Below the pieces are notes generated by a model. It was given only the letters and a program-made list of their open reading frames with translations. It did not search any database and was not told the origin of the DNA. A program made the position numbers and the translations under genes. From positions 434,001 to 498,000 of the forward strand of contig NZ_ANNI01000003.1 of NCBI RefSeq assembly GCF_000466745.1: a stretch of DNA of 64,000 nucleotides, in the 5' to 3' direction. Source of the stretch: Campylobacter concisus ATCC 51562 (GTDB taxonomy: Bacteria; Campylobacterota; Campylobacteria; Campylobacterales; Campylobacteraceae). Positions 17,426 to 27,229 of this stretch are shown here, piece by piece; within the stretch, counting starts at the first letter, position 1; each line of letters starts with the position of its first letter.

Positions 17426-18499
17426 ATGGCAGGCGAAGATCAGGAAAAAACCGAAGAAGCGACCCCCAAAAAGATAGAGGATGCCAAAAAGGATGGTAAC
17501 GTCCCCAAAAGTCAGGATCTAGCCGGGTTCGTGACCCTTGTCATCGCTATTGGTGTACTGCTTGCGATGCTAAATTTTATGAAAGAACAGATCATCTCAC
17601 TTTATATCTACTACTCAAAATTTATCGGTCAGCCACTTACCTTGCCAACTGTAAAAATGATCGTCGTAAATACCTTTGCAAGGTCGCTTCTTATGATACT
17701 TCCAGTTTGTATCTGTGTGGCGATCGCTGGTGTCATCGCAAATGTAATGCAGTTTGGATTTATCTTTACCACAAAGCCTATAATGCCAAACTTTGGCAAG
17801 ATCAACCCACTAAAAGGGCTAAAAAATTTATTCTCGATGAAAAAAGTGATAGATAGCATTAAAATCGTGCTAAAAGTTAGCATCGTCTTTGGAGTTGGAT
17901 TTTATTTTTTCTTGCAGTTTATAAAGGAGCTACCGCACACGCTCTTTTTTTCTATGTTTGATCAGCTTGCTTGGCTAAAAGAAAAGCTCATTATCCTAGT
18001 TAGCGTTATGCTTTTTATACTTTTTGTGATCGGCCTTATCGACCTTCTCATCGTGCGTTTTCAGTATTTTAAGGACCTTCGTATGAGCAAACAAGAGATA
18101 AAAGATGAATATAAACAAATGGAAGGAGATCCGCAGGTAAAAGGCAGAATTCGTCAAGCACAAATGCGTGCAGCCAAGCGTCGAATGATGCAAAATATCC
18201 CACAAGCTGACGTAGTCATCACAAACCCTACTCACTACGCCGTGGCGATAAGATATGATAAAAGTCGTGACGAAGCACCTATAATACTTGCAAAAGGTGT
18301 TGATTTTTTAGCACTGCAAATCAAAAAAATAGCCGTTGAAAATGGTGTGCAAATTTATGAAAATCCACCACTCGCAAGAGAGCTTTATAAAATTTGTGAA
18401 GTTGATGATACGATACCAGCACATCTTTTTAGGGCCGTGGCCGAAGTGCTAAGCTTCGTTTATATGAGCAATAAACAAAAATTTAAAGATAAACTTTGA
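17426..18499 (+). CDS. flhB: Flagellar type III export switch protein FlhB
   Basis: This 357-residue inner-membrane protein sets substrate specificity of the flagellar export gate. It starts with a charged segment (EKTEEATPKKIEDAKKDG), has four membrane segments (about 33-50, 86-112, 143-165, 186-210) and then the cytoplasmic domain. The autocleavage motif NPTH is intact at residues 267-270. It stands alone as a monocistronic gene, convergent with dcuB. Confidence 0.97.
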   Translation: MAGEDQEKTEEATPKKIEDAKKDGNVPKSQDLAGFVTLVIAIGVLLAMLNFMKEQIISLYIYYSKFIGQPLTLPTVKMIVVNTFARSLLMILPVCICVAIAGVIANVMQFGFIFTTKPIMPNFGKINPLKGLKNLFSMKKVIDSIKIVLKVSIVFGVGFYFFLQFIKELPHTLFFSMFDQLAWLKEKLIILVSVMLFILFVIGLIDLLIVRFQYFKDLRMSKQEIKDEYKQMEGDPQVKGRIRQAQMRAAKRRMMQNIPQADVVITNPTHYAVAIRYDKSRDEAPIILAKGVDFLALQIKKIAVENGVQIYENPPLARELYKICEVDDTIPAHLFRAVAEVLSFVYMSNKQKFKDKL

Positions 18500-18508
18500 T
18501 AAATTCTA

Positions 18509-18540
18509 CTCTTGCCACTAGAAATTACTAGCAGCAAGAG
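18509..18540. terminator. Convergent hairpin between flhB and dcuB
   Basis: CTCTTGC and GCAAGAG form a seven-base-pair stem with an inner CTAG/CTAG pairing, extended outside by AATTC/GAATT. It lies in the 51-base gap between two converging genes and probably serves both. The T-runs are weak. Confidence 0.5.
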
Positions 18541-18550
18541 AATTTATATA

Positions 18551-20218
18551 TTATAGATATCCAAAAGCAGTTGCAAAAATATAGCCAAATATACAAGAGG
18601 ATATAACACCAATAAGACCCGGAATGATAAAGCTGTGATTGATAACAAATTTACCAATATGTGTCGTACCGCTTCTATCAAACTGGATAGCCGCAAGGTC
18701 GCTTGGATATGTTGGCAGGATATAGTATCCATAGCAAGCTGGTGCAAAGGCTAGAATGATAGCAGGATTAACATCGATATTTAATGCTAATGGCACAAAT
18801 GCAACCAAGGCTGCAGCTTGAGAATTTACAAATTTTGAGATAATCAAGAGCATAACCGCATAAGTCCAAGGGTGCTCTTTTACGATGCTTCCTAGCGCCT
18901 CTTTCATCATCGGAGTGTGCACTGCAAACATAGTCTCAGCCATCCAAGAGATACCAAATACTGCAACAAGAGCAATCATACCTGATCTAAATATCTCGTT
19001 TTTACCGATCTTGCTAGCATCTGTTGGTGTAAAGATTAAGATGATAGCACCAGTTAAAAGCATGAAAATTTGGATGACATGAACCATACTTAGGCTCTTT
19101 GAAGATGCTTGTTTGTTGCTTATATTAATGTAAGCACCTTGGAATTCTTCTTTAGCACCTTTTTCATTTATGTATGTTACTGCACCATCAGCTGTGCGAG
19201 TAAGAGTTTGATTTGCGTCTTTACCGATGATTTTAACTGATTGGGCTTTTTGATTGGCATTTAGCTTATCGTTTGCTACTTTTAGCTCAGCCGCCTCTGT
19301 TTGGATGCTAGCATCTTTTATTTTTAAGGTTTTTAAGACTTTTTGCTCAGTTGGCAGATTGGCTATTACTTGAACGACTGTTGCGTCTTTGTAAGTAGTC
19401 CAGCTTGGACGAAGATCTTTAAAATATCCAAGAAGGGCGACTACAAGGATAGAGCCTAAAAATATCCACATCGCAGCCCATTGATAGCCAGGAAGCTTTT
19501 TGCCTAAAAGCGTCGCACTATCGCCATAAACATATTTTTTAAACTCAGGATCTTGAAGCTTTGCTTGAAATACTTCGTCTTTATCAAGATCTTTGCCTCT
19601 AAACCAGCTAAAAATTCCTACCGCCAAAACACCGCAAAATGTTGATGGAATCGTAATCTTTAAAAGATCCAAATATCCATCAAAGCCAGCTAAGTGAGTT
19701 TTAGCATTAATAAGAAAGCTTGTAAGAGTTACAACAGCAACTGAAACTGGGCTAGCTATGATGCCCATTTGTGAAGCTATTGAGCTTGCTGCCATTGGTC
19801 GCTCTGGGCGGATACCATTTTTGATAGCAATGTCATAAACGATAGGAAGCACAGTATAAACAACGTGTCCAGTACCGCATAAAATAGTAAGTGTACATGT
19901 TACAAAAGGAGCCAAGATACTTACATATTTTGGATTTTTTCTAAGTATGGTTTCTGCTATTTGAAGCATAACATCAAGGCCGCCACTAGCTTGAAGCGTA
20001 GCACTTGCCACAACTACAGCAAGGATAGTTAGCATAACATCAATAGCTGGCTTACCAGGCTCGATGTTAAATCCAAAAACAAGAACTATAAGACCGATAC
20101 CGCCTAGCATACCAAGCGCGATACCGCCTTTTTTAGCTCCGTAGAACAAACAGATAAGGACGATGAGAAGCTGGATAACAAACTGCATGCCTTCACTTAA
20201 ATTCATGAGAAAATCCAT
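18551..20218 (-). CDS. dcuB: Anaerobic C4-dicarboxylate antiporter DcuB with inserted loop
   Basis: This 555-residue membrane protein exchanges fumarate, malate or aspartate for succinate during fumarate respiration. The first 260 residues track DcuB closely: [36 protein letters not shown] and [17 protein letters not shown]. About 109 residues (268-376) form a hydrophilic insert rich in Lys, Gln and Asn, which accounts for the extra length over the 446-residue E. coli DcuB. The membrane part then resumes to the C-terminus. Ribosome-binding site AGGAGG; promoter seen upstream. Confidence 0.93.
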   Translation of the reverse strand: MDFLMNLSEGMQFVIQLLIVLICLFYGAKKGGIALGMLGGIGLIVLVFGFNIEPGKPAIDVMLTILAVVVASATLQASGGLDVMLQIAETILRKNPKYVSILAPFVTCTLTILCGTGHVVYTVLPIVYDIAIKNGIRPERPMAASSIASQMGIIASPVSVAVVTLTSFLINAKTHLAGFDGYLDLLKITIPSTFCGVLAVGIFSWFRGKDLDKDEVFQAKLQDPEFKKYVYGDSATLLGKKLPGYQWAAMWIFLGSILVVALLGYFKDLRPSWTTYKDATVVQVIANLPTEQKVLKTLKIKDASIQTEAAELKVANDKLNANQKAQSVKIIGKDANQTLTRTADGAVTYINEKGAKEEFQGAYINISNKQASSKSLSMVHVIQIFMLLTGAIILIFTPTDASKIGKNEIFRSGMIALVAVFGISWMAETMFAVHTPMMKEALGSIVKEHPWTYAVMLLIISKFVNSQAAALVAFVPLALNIDVNPAIILAFAPACYGYYILPTYPSDLAAIQFDRSGTTHIGKFVINHSFIIPGLIGVISSCIFGYIFATAFGYL

Positions 20219-20251
20219 GAAACCTCCTAAGTTAATATAAATTTAATCAAG

Positions 20252-20257
20252 ATTATA
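20252..20257 (-). promoter_or_regulatory. -10 box of the dcuB promoter
   Basis: TATAAT on the minus strand lies 34-39 bases before the dcuB ATG, in an AT-rich 347-base gap. Apart from this box I see nothing gene-like between dcuB and the tRNA. Confidence 0.5.
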
Positions 20258-20566
20258 TCTCTTATGGATTTAGATTAAACTTATATTTTAAGGATGATTT
20301 GATACAAATATAACATTTTGATTAATAAGGCTTATTTAGGATAAATTTTTACAAGATTGTCTTTTACAAAATTTTTATTTGATCTTGAAGATTTTATTTG
20401 TCTTAGAATATATAAAATGAAAATAGCATTGTTATATTTTAAATTTATTAATAATAAAAATTTATTTAAATTTTATAAATAACCTAGAAAAATAGTATAA
20501 AAGCCTTGTAAATACGAAATTTAATAGAACCAAGAGAAAAATGATTGATGTTTAAGGAAAGGTTAA

Positions 20567-20642
20567 TGGTGGTTAGAGGCAGAATCGAACTGCCGACACG
20601 CAGATTTTCAGTCTGCTGCTCTACCGACTGAGCTATCCAACC
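20567..20642 (-). tRNA. tRNA-Phe (GAA)
   Basis: The minus strand reads a complete 76-base tRNA: acceptor GGTTGGA paired with TCTAACC, D-arm with AGCTCAGTCGGTAGAGC, anticodon stem CAGAC/ATCTG-like with loop CTGAAAA giving anticodon GAA, and T-arm GGCAGTTCGATTCTGCC. The CCA end is encoded. Confidence 0.97.
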
Positions 20643-20661
20643 ACTCATTAAAGAAAGTCAG

Positions 20662-20667
20662 ATTATA
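20662..20667 (-). promoter_or_regulatory. -10 box of tRNA-Phe
   Basis: TATAAT on the minus strand lies 20 bases before the tRNA 5' end. A TTGTTT hexamer about 15 bases further up could be the -35 box. Confidence 0.5.
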
Positions 20668-20779
20668 CATGTTTAATATTTAAAACAAGTTTAAAATACA
20701 CACTTTTTTAAATAAAATAAGTTATGTTTTTCTATTTTGACTTTAAATATAAAAGAAATTCTACAAAGTAGATAATAAA

Positions 20780-20803
20780 TTACGAGCTTAAATAAGCTTG
20801 TAA
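20780..20803 (-). terminator. Hairpin after tonB
   Basis: TTACAAGCTT and AAGCTCGTAA (minus strand) pair over ten bases with one wobble and a four-base loop directly after the tonB stop, followed by TTTATT. Likely the end of the exbB-exbD-tonB transcript. Confidence 0.5.
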
Positions 20804-20804
20804 T

Positions 20805-21581
20805 TTATTTTAGTGTATATGAAATAGGAAATCGCAGATAACGATCTTGTTTAGGCTTTGGAAACTCAGAACTTGCTCTTTGAATATTTTCTAAAGCACC
20901 ATTATCAAGCGACTCAAAACCAGAGCTTTTACTAACTTTAAGTTCATCTATACTGCCGTCTTGTTTAAGTAAAAACCTAACTTCTACAACACCTTGATGC
21001 TTCATGCGCCTTGCATTATTTGGGTAACTTTTATGCCTCTTAACTGCGATTATAACCTTCGTAAAATCTTCATCACCTTGCGAATTTGATAAATTTAGCT
21101 CAGGTGTTACATTTTGAACTGGAGCTGCAGCGATAGACTTGTTATTGGCTGGCAAATTTGTATTTACACTAGCTGGCGGTACAATAGGCTGCACTGGCTG
21201 AGCAATTACCGGTTCAGGCTTGGGCTCTATTTTTTTCTCTTTTTTAGGCTCTACCTTTTTTATTTCACGCTTTGGTTTCTCCACCTTTTTAGGTTCAGGT
21301 TTTGGTTCCGGCTTTGGCTCAGGTTTTGGTGGCTCTGGTGGTGGCGGTGGAGCTGGTGGAGTTGGCTCTGGTATAAGCATTTGCTCCGCTATTTGAGGTG
21401 CTGAGACTTGTGGCACTGGAGTAAATGAATTAAGAGCTATTTTTATCGGTTTTTGCTCACCTATTTTTATCTCATCAAAATTATGTGAAAGCAAAAAATA
21501 TACTGCTGCTCCATGCACTACAAGCGAAACAGCTAAGCCGCTGTAATTTGAAATTTTATTCAGAGATTGTTTGGATTGCAA
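20805..21581 (-). CDS. tonB: TonB energy transducer
   Basis: This 258-residue protein passes energy to outer-membrane iron/haem receptors. It has one membrane helix (about 14-32), a Pro-rich periplasmic spacer with PEPKPEPKPEPKK repeats (about 70-130), and a C-terminal TonB domain with YPNNARRMKHQGVVEVRF and YLRFPISYTLK at the end. A TTG start inside exbD gives a 26-base overlap. Together with exbB and exbD it forms a dedicated TonB complex, separate from the Tol-type set at the left edge. Confidence 0.92.
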   Translation of the reverse strand: MQSKQSLNKISNYSGLAVSLVVHGAAVYFLLSHNFDEIKIGEQKPIKIALNSFTPVPQVSAPQIAEQMLIPEPTPPAPPPPPEPPKPEPKPEPKPEPKKVEKPKREIKKVEPKKEKKIEPKPEPVIAQPVQPIVPPASVNTNLPANNKSIAAAPVQNVTPELNLSNSQGDEDFTKVIIAVKRHKSYPNNARRMKHQGVVEVRFLLKQDGSIDELKVSKSSGFESLDNGALENIQRASSEFPKPKQDRYLRFPISYTLK

Positions 21582-21939
21582 AATTTTCGTGGCCCTTCTC
21601 TTTTAATGTATCAATTACTTTGACAAAGCTATCAAATTTCGAATTTTTATCGCTTTTTAGTTCGATCAATGTCTTTATATCAACCGCATTTAGCTTATCT
21701 TTGAGTTCGTTCTCAGAAATTTCTACATCATCTATAAAAAATTTATTATCCTTATCAATTACTACGCTTACCTTTTTATCGTCTTCTTTACTTTGCTCGG
21801 CACTGTTTGCACTTGGAAGATCAATAGCTATCTTGCCTTGAGCAATAAAAGTCGAAATACTAAGCACGATGGCGAGTAAAACAAGCATAATATCAATAAA
21901 TGGGACAATATTTAACCCATCTTTTTTATTTAGACGCAT
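21556..21939 (-). CDS. exbD: ExbD biopolymer transport protein
   Basis: This 127-residue protein has a single N-terminal membrane helix starting with [13 protein letters not shown], where the conserved Asp lies near residue 17, followed by a periplasmic domain with [13 protein letters not shown]. It overlaps exbB by 14 bases and tonB by 26, which shows tight coupling. It harvests the proton gradient for TonB. Confidence 0.93.
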   Translation of the reverse strand: MRLNKKDGLNIVPFIDIMLVLLAIVLSISTFIAQGKIAIDLPSANSAEQSKEDDKKVSVVIDKDNKFFIDDVEISENELKDKLNAVDIKTLIELKSDKNSKFDSFVKVIDTLKEKGHENFAIQTISE

Positions 21940-22354
21940 TTTCAGCCTTGTATCTATTTAGCATTACATCTACTTTTCTGACAAAACCATTGTAAATCAT
22001 CAAAGTTGGTATCGCCACAAGTAGTCCAAAAGCAGTTGCCTTTAGCGCAAGAGAGAGTCCGACCATTATGCTTTTAGTATCGATTCCGCCTGCCATACCC
22101 ATATCATAAAATGTGATCATAATTCCAGCAACTGTACCAAGAAGTCCTACATATGGTGCATTTGAGTAGATAATGTAAAGTGTGGTTAAATTTTTGGTTA
22201 GTGCTTCTTCAAGCGCTTCAATACTTTTATAGCCTTTTATATCAACGCGTGAATAAAAAATAATACGCTCAATCGTATACCAAAGTACAAAAAAACTCAT
22301 AATGCCTAAAATCGCAATAATTACATGATCAATGTGATGTTTAATTAGCTCCAT
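21926..22354 (-). CDS. exbB: ExbB biopolymer transport protein
   Basis: This 142-residue, short-form ExbB has three membrane segments near residues 10-30, 60-82 and 98-122. The family stretch [22 protein letters not shown] and the second block [14 protein letters not shown] are present. It lacks the long cytoplasmic loop of E. coli ExbB, as is usual in epsilonproteobacteria. It heads the operon behind a near-consensus sigma-70 promoter. Confidence 0.93.
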   Translation of the reverse strand: MELIKHHIDHVIIAILGIMSFFVLWYTIERIIFYSRVDIKGYKSIEALEEALTKNLTTLYIIYSNAPYVGLLGTVAGIMITFYDMGMAGGIDTKSIMVGLSLALKATAFGLLVAIPTLMIYNGFVRKVDVMLNRYKAENASK

Positions 22355-22383
22355 AATACCTTCTTAGCAAAAATTTTTGCGTG

Positions 22384-22412
22384 ATTATAGCTATATTGAT
22401 AACCAATGTCAA
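22384..22412 (-). promoter_or_regulatory. Near-consensus sigma-70 promoter of exbB-exbD-tonB
   Basis: The minus strand shows a perfect TTGACA, a 17-base spacer and a perfect TATAAT, about 30 bases before the exbB ATG. The spacer contains GGTTATCAATA, which could overlap a Fur-type site, as expected for an iron-uptake operon. A perfect -35 is rare in this AT-rich genome. Confidence 0.7.
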
Positions 22413-22489
22413 ATGTTTAGTAAAAATGTAATCAAATAAAAACTAAAATTTTTAATTTTGTATGTATATATTTAATTATGTTTAGAATT

Positions 22490-23434
22490 TCAAAAATTTA
22501 ATTTTTTTCTTAGTAGCTCTATTTCAGCAATAACTATTTTTGGCGTAAGCTCTTTCATACAGGCATGTGTTTTTATAGGACACACTCGCTTCATGCATGG
22601 CATACACTCTAAATTTAAATGCACTATCTTCGCACTTTCATCTTGCCATGGGCTAGTCTCTTTAAATTTAGTCGGTCCAAAAAGAGCCACAAGTGGCACT
22701 TTATAGGCAGCTGCGATATGCATAGGACCACTATCATTTGTCAAAAAGATGCCATTTTTTATAGAGCCTATAACCTCACAAAGCTCTTTTATGCTTGTTT
22801 TTCCAGCCAAATTTTCACATTTCATACCATTTTGTAAGAGCATTTGCTCGATTTCATTGCAGATCTCAAGCTCAGCTTTTGAGCCAGTGATCTTTACATC
22901 AAATTCATCTTTAAAATGCAGTGCAACCTCTGCAAAATAGTGCGGATACCACCTTTTAGCGCTTCCGTAGCTAGCACCTGGATTTAGCACGAGGAGCTTT
23001 TGTTCGCTTTTTTTAGCTTCATAATAAATTTTTAGTTCGTTTGAAATTTCTTTTAAATTTAGGCTTTGCTTTATGAAATTTAGATATTTTTGCACCTGAT
23101 GCAAGCTCTCGCTACTCTTTTTAAAGCAAAATTTTTGCGTTGCTTTTAGAAAAAATAGCAAAAATTTACTAGCAAATGAGCTTCTAAAACTAATAGCGAT
23201 ATCAAATTTTCCAAGCTTTATAGCCGTTTTTATAAGGCTTAAATATCTTGAGTTTTGCTTTTTACTATCGTCAATGACTACTTTTTCGCACTTTGGATGT
23301 GATTTGTAAAGCTCACAGGCCACATAAGAGCCAAAAAATACAATATTTTTAGCATTTTTACTTAAATTTTCTATCGCCCCGCTCGCCATCACAGCATCTC
23401 CAAGCCAAGTTGGAAGCTCTATAAACACTCTCAC
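22490..23434 (-). CDS. waaF: ADP-heptose:LPS heptosyltransferase (WaaF family)
   Basis: This 314-residue family 9 glycosyltransferase adds heptose to the lipopolysaccharide inner core. It starts MRVFIELPTWLGDAVMA, has the binding-site block NPGASYGSAKRWYPHYFAEVA near residue 152 and the C-terminal TNDSGPMHIAAAYKVPLVALFGPT. A GTG start is favoured by GGAG five bases upstream. It is two bases after the other glycosyltransferase, so both work on the core oligosaccharide. Confidence 0.9.
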   Translation of the reverse strand: MRVFIELPTWLGDAVMASGAIENLSKNAKNIVFFGSYVACELYKSHPKCEKVVIDDSKKQNSRYLSLIKTAIKLGKFDIAISFRSSFASKFLLFFLKATQKFCFKKSSESLHQVQKYLNFIKQSLNLKEISNELKIYYEAKKSEQKLLVLNPGASYGSAKRWYPHYFAEVALHFKDEFDVKITGSKAELEICNEIEQMLLQNGMKCENLAGKTSIKELCEVIGSIKNGIFLTNDSGPMHIAAAYKVPLVALFGPTKFKETSPWQDESAKIVHLNLECMPCMKRVCPIKTHACMKELTPKIVIAEIELLRKKLNF

Positions 23435-23436
23435 TT

Positions 23437-24474
23437 TTACTCCAAATTTAGCACTTCGTTTATGATTTCAAGAGTTTTGCTTGCATTTTCTTCTATACTA
23501 AATTTTTGCGAAAGTAAAAATGACTTCTCTTGCAGCTCTCTCATCATGTCATTATCATTAAGCACCTGCTCCACTAGCTCCAGTATACTTTCATCATTTG
23601 GTTCACGCATGATAAAACGATTTTCTAAAATTTCAGCTGCCCCATTTTGAGCCGTTGTAAAGACAATATTTTTAAAGCTAAGTGCCTCTAAAACGACATT
23701 TGAAAATGGCTCATAGTGTGTTGGAAATATAAAAATATCACTTGCTTCATAAAATTTTGCAGTCATTTTTTGCTCACCTGTAAAAAATGCATTTATCTTT
23801 AGCTTTTTTGCTAGCTTCTTATATGAATTTAAATTTTTATCTTTGCCTACTATTAGCGCATTTACTGGCGTTTTTAGCTTTGAGACAAGAAGCAAAAAGT
23901 CCTTTACCCCTTTTCTTTTAAAGCCATTTCCGACAAAAAGCACAATTGGTAAATTGTAATCGAGTCCAAATTCTTCGCATACGCTAAGTTTTGCTTCACC
24001 TTTTTCTACTTTTTGTGGCAAATTTATACCGTTGTAAATGGTAACGATCTTTGACTCATCGACACCGTAAGCTGAGATGATTTGCTCTTTTATATAGTTT
24101 GAATTTGCGATTATCTTTTTAGAATTTTTAAAGCAACGTTTTTCTAAATATGGATAGACAAAATTTAGAGGATTAACCCACCAAAATGGCTTTGTAGCAC
24201 GATAAATTTTATGTACACCGTCCCCTGCTCTATAAATATCTGTGCAGCTCACTCGCTCTAAGCTAAAATATACCTCATCGTTTTGTTTCTGGCGTTTTAC
24301 CTGTGCGTTAAATTTCAAAGCCTTTTTCCATGACGAGATCCTAGCCTCCCCTAGATATGAGCGTATAGAAGTGTCCATACCTACGTCTTTTAGGGCTTTA
24401 GTAAGCCTTCTTAAATAGCGTTCGGCACCACCGACTGCGTTTGGATTGATACGTAAAAAAACTATTTTTTTCAT
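23437..24474 (-). CDS. Family 4 glycosyltransferase (WaaG-like, LPS core)
   Basis: This protein of about 345 residues has the GT-B fold. Its N-terminus carries RINPNAVGGAERYLRRL and the WaaG-like motif ERVSCTDIYRAGDGVH. The C-terminal half has IFPTHYEPFSNVVLEALSF, with the EX7E-type donor site. I start it at ATG 24474, which follows GAGGTC; an earlier TTG would add 19 unlikely residues. It is followed two bases later by waaF. The sugar it transfers cannot be told from sequence. Confidence 0.8.
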   Translation of the reverse strand: MKKIVFLRINPNAVGGAERYLRRLTKALKDVGMDTSIRSYLGEARISSWKKALKFNAQVKRQKQNDEVYFSLERVSCTDIYRAGDGVHKIYRATKPFWWVNPLNFVYPYLEKRCFKNSKKIIANSNYIKEQIISAYGVDESKIVTIYNGINLPQKVEKGEAKLSVCEEFGLDYNLPIVLFVGNGFKRKGVKDFLLLVSKLKTPVNALIVGKDKNLNSYKKLAKKLKINAFFTGEQKMTAKFYEASDIFIFPTHYEPFSNVVLEALSFKNIVFTTAQNGAAEILENRFIMREPNDESILELVEQVLNDNDMMRELQEKSFLLSQKFSIEENASKTLEIINEVLNLE

Positions 24475-24521
24475 GACCTCAAAGCTTTTTGTTTTGTGAT
24501 TTTTTATTTGTAATGTCCGCC

Positions 24522-24527
24522 ATAATA
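24522..24527 (-). promoter_or_regulatory. -10 box of the glycosyltransferase-waaF unit
   Basis: TATTAT on the minus strand lies about 50 bases before the ATG at 24474 in the gap shared with the divergent polA. No -35 is clear. Confidence 0.35.
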
Positions 24528-24592
24528 TCAAAAATTTTTATAAATCAGCCTATTTTTTGCCTAAATTTCATAAAATTACACAAAGGATAAAA

Positions 24593-27229
24593 ATGAAAAC
24601 ACTTACAATTATTGATACTTTTGGTTTCTTTTTTAGGCTCTACTACGCCATGAGCGGACTTAAAAACCGTGAGGGCAAGCCAAGCGGAATGATAAGTGGC
24701 TTTGCAAATTTTATAGCAAGCCTCAAAGATGAATACCAAAGCGACTATCTCATCTTCGCACTTGATAGTAAGGGCAAGACCTTACGTCACGAAATTTTAG
24801 GTGATTACAAAGCAAATAGGAGCGAGCCACCAGCTCAGCTAAAAGAACAACTTCCAGTTTGCATAGATATGATAGAAAAAATGGGGCTTTACAGCCTTAG
24901 CCGAGAGGGCTACGAGGCCGATGATATCATCGCAAGTGCGGTTAAATTTTGCAAAGATAAAGATATATTTGTGCGTATCGTTACGCATGATAAAGACCTT
25001 TACCAGCTCATAGAGGACGGCAAAGTGAGCATCTACAGCCCACAAAGCAAGATTGATCATGATAGTGCAAGCTGCTTTGAAAAGTATGGCGTCTATCCAG
25101 CTCAGGTGAGGGACTTTTTAGCCATCGCTGGAGACAGCTCAGACAACATCCCAGGCGTCAAAGGCATCGGCGCAGTGGGAGCTAAGAAGCTTTTGGCTGA
25201 GTATGGCAGCTTAGAGGGAATTTATGAAAATTTATCCCTTCTTAGAAACGAGCGCACTAAAAATATGCTTGCCGCCGCAAAAGACGAAGCATTTTTGAGC
25301 AAAAAGCTAGCCACTTTATTTGATGACGCAGTTAGTTCATTTGATCTTGAGCACTCTAAATTTCCAGAGCAAAATCCTTTGATAAATATCTCAGAAATTT
25401 TAAAAGAGTACGATCTAAATAGGCTTCTTAAGAGCTTGCAAAAAGAGGAAAATGCTGAATTTAAGCTTGGCTTTAGAGCAAATTTACTCCTTGATGAGGC
25501 TAGCGTAGAAAAGCTCTTATCAGACGTCACGCCAGAGACCATCGTCGCCTTTGACACCGAGACCACAGGCGTTGATAGCAGGAGCGCAAAGATCGTTGGT
25601 TTTAGCTTTTGCTTTAACGACGAGGACGCCTACTACGTGCCAGTGGCCCATAACTACCTAGGCGCGCCAAAGCAAATAGACCTAAAATTTGCCACTTGGG
25701 CGGTAGCGCAAATTTATAAAGGCTGCGTGATCGGACAAAATTTAAAATATGACTTTGAGATCGTGAAAAACAACCTTGGGCTCAACCCTCCAGCAAATTT
25801 CAAAGACACGATGATACTTGCTTGGCTTAGCGATCCAAACTCAAGTGTCGGCATGGACGCGCTGGCAAAGAGACTTTATGACTACGACACGATCAAATTT
25901 GAAGATGTGGTCAAAAAGGGACAAACTTTTGGCGATTTGCCCCTAGAAAATGCCGCTAAATACGCAAGTGAGGACGCTTGGATAACGCTTAAATTTTATA
26001 AAACTTTTCAAAACACGCTTGATAAAAATTTACTAGCCCTTGCCGATACGCACGAGTTTCCTTTTATCCTCACGCTCTTTGACATGGAGCAAAACGGTAT
26101 CAAGATAAACGAAGCCAAAATGCAAAAGCTCATCCTTGAAAACGACACCAAACTAAAGGCGCTAACAAGTGAAATTTACGAGCTAAGCGGCGAAAATTTC
26201 AACATAAACTCCGTAAAACAGCTTGGCGTCATACTTTTTGAGCACCTAAAGCTCCCGACCAAAAAGAAGACAAAAACAGGATATAGCACCGATGAGAGCG
26301 TGCTAGCTGAGCTTACGGACGCTCATCCAGTGATAGAAAAAATTTTAGCTTACCGCGAGCTATATAAACTGCAAAGCACCTACTGCGAACCACTTTTAGC
26401 ACTTGCGAAAAAGGATGAGGGCTCGCGAATTTACACAAGCTTTTTACAAACTGGCACGAGCACTGGCAGGCTTTCAAGTAAAAATCCAAATTTACAAAAT
26501 ATCCCAGCTCGTGGCAACCTCGCAAAGGATGTCAGAGAGTGCTTTGAGGCGCGCGAGGGATATAGCTTTGTAGGGCTTGACTACAGCCAGATCGAGCTTA
26601 GACTGCTAGCTCACTTTAGCCGTGATCCTGCACTTCTTGAGGCGTTTAAAAATGATGAGGATATCCACGCAAGGACGGCTATTAGCATATTTGGTAGCAG
26701 CGACGGACAAAATAGAGCCGTGGCAAAGAGTATAAATTTTGGCCTAATTTACGGCATGGGCTCAAGCAAACTAGCAAATCAAGTAAATATCACAAGAGCC
26801 GAGGCAAAAGAGTACATAGAGCGCTATTTTAAGGCGTTTGCGACGATCAAAGAATTTTTAGAGAGCATAAAAATTTCAGCCAAAAACGATGGCTTTGTGC
26901 AGACACTACTTGGCAGAAAGCGCTACTTTGACTTTAAAAGTGCCACACCTATGCAAATAGCGATGTTTGAACGCGAGGCGGTAAATACGGTCTTTCAAGG
27001 CTCAGCAGCAGATCTTGTCAAGATGGCGATGGTAAAAGTTAGAGCAAATTTAGATGAAAAAGCGAATATGTTGCTTCAGATCCACGACGAGCTGATCTTT
27101 GAAGTAAAAGACGAATTTGCGCAGGAATTTGGCAAGGCGACACAAAAGACGATGGAGGAAATTTACACGTTAAATGTGCCACTTAAAACATCGCTAAATA
27201 TCGCCAAAAACTGGGGTGAGCTAAAATAA
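24593..27229 (+). CDS. polA: DNA polymerase I
   Basis: This 878-residue protein is used for repair and Okazaki fragment processing. The 5'-3' exonuclease domain is first (IDTFGFFFRLYYAMSG, GYEADDIIAS, GDSSDNIPGVKGIG). A 3'-5' exonuclease domain with FDTETTGVDS follows at about 315, where Asp and Glu are kept, so proofreading may be active. The polymerase domain has DYSQIELRLLAHFS, SINFGLIYGMG and QIHDELIFEV. The ATG at 24593 is chosen for AAGGAT five bases before it. Confidence 0.97.
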   Translation: MKTLTIIDTFGFFFRLYYAMSGLKNREGKPSGMISGFANFIASLKDEYQSDYLIFALDSKGKTLRHEILGDYKANRSEPPAQLKEQLPVCIDMIEKMGLYSLSREGYEADDIIASAVKFCKDKDIFVRIVTHDKDLYQLIEDGKVSIYSPQSKIDHDSASCFEKYGVYPAQVRDFLAIAGDSSDNIPGVKGIGAVGAKKLLAEYGSLEGIYENLSLLRNERTKNMLAAAKDEAFLSKKLATLFDDAVSSFDLEHSKFPEQNPLINISEILKEYDLNRLLKSLQKEENAEFKLGFRANLLLDEASVEKLLSDVTPETIVAFDTETTGVDSRSAKIVGFSFCFNDEDAYYVPVAHNYLGAPKQIDLKFATWAVAQIYKGCVIGQNLKYDFEIVKNNLGLNPPANFKDTMILAWLSDPNSSVGMDALAKRLYDYDTIKFEDVVKKGQTFGDLPLENAAKYASEDAWITLKFYKTFQNTLDKNLLALADTHEFPFILTLFDMEQNGIKINEAKMQKLILENDTKLKALTSEIYELSGENFNINSVKQLGVILFEHLKLPTKKKTKTGYSTDESVLAELTDAHPVIEKILAYRELYKLQSTYCEPLLALAKKDEGSRIYTSFLQTGTSTGRLSSKNPNLQNIPARGNLAKDVRECFEAREGYSFVGLDYSQIELRLLAHFSRDPALLEAFKNDEDIHARTAISIFGSSDGQNRAVAKSINFGLIYGMGSSKLANQVNITRAEAKEYIERYFKAFATIKEFLESIKISAKNDGFVQTLLGRKRYFDFKSATPMQIAMFEREAVNTVFQGSAADLVKMAMVKVRANLDEKANMLLQIHDELIFEVKDEFAQEFGKATQKTMEEIYTLNVPLKTSLNIAKNWGELK

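Noticed and set aside
20258-20566. Possible small RNA or gene between dcuB and tRNA-Phe
   Set aside because: Very AT-rich, with no open frame of sense and no stem with a T-run; only chance TATA-like words are seen.
21114-21404. Plus-strand Arg/Trp/Leu-rich open frame opposite tonB
   Set aside because: It is the complement of the Pro-rich TonB spacer and has no ribosome-binding site.
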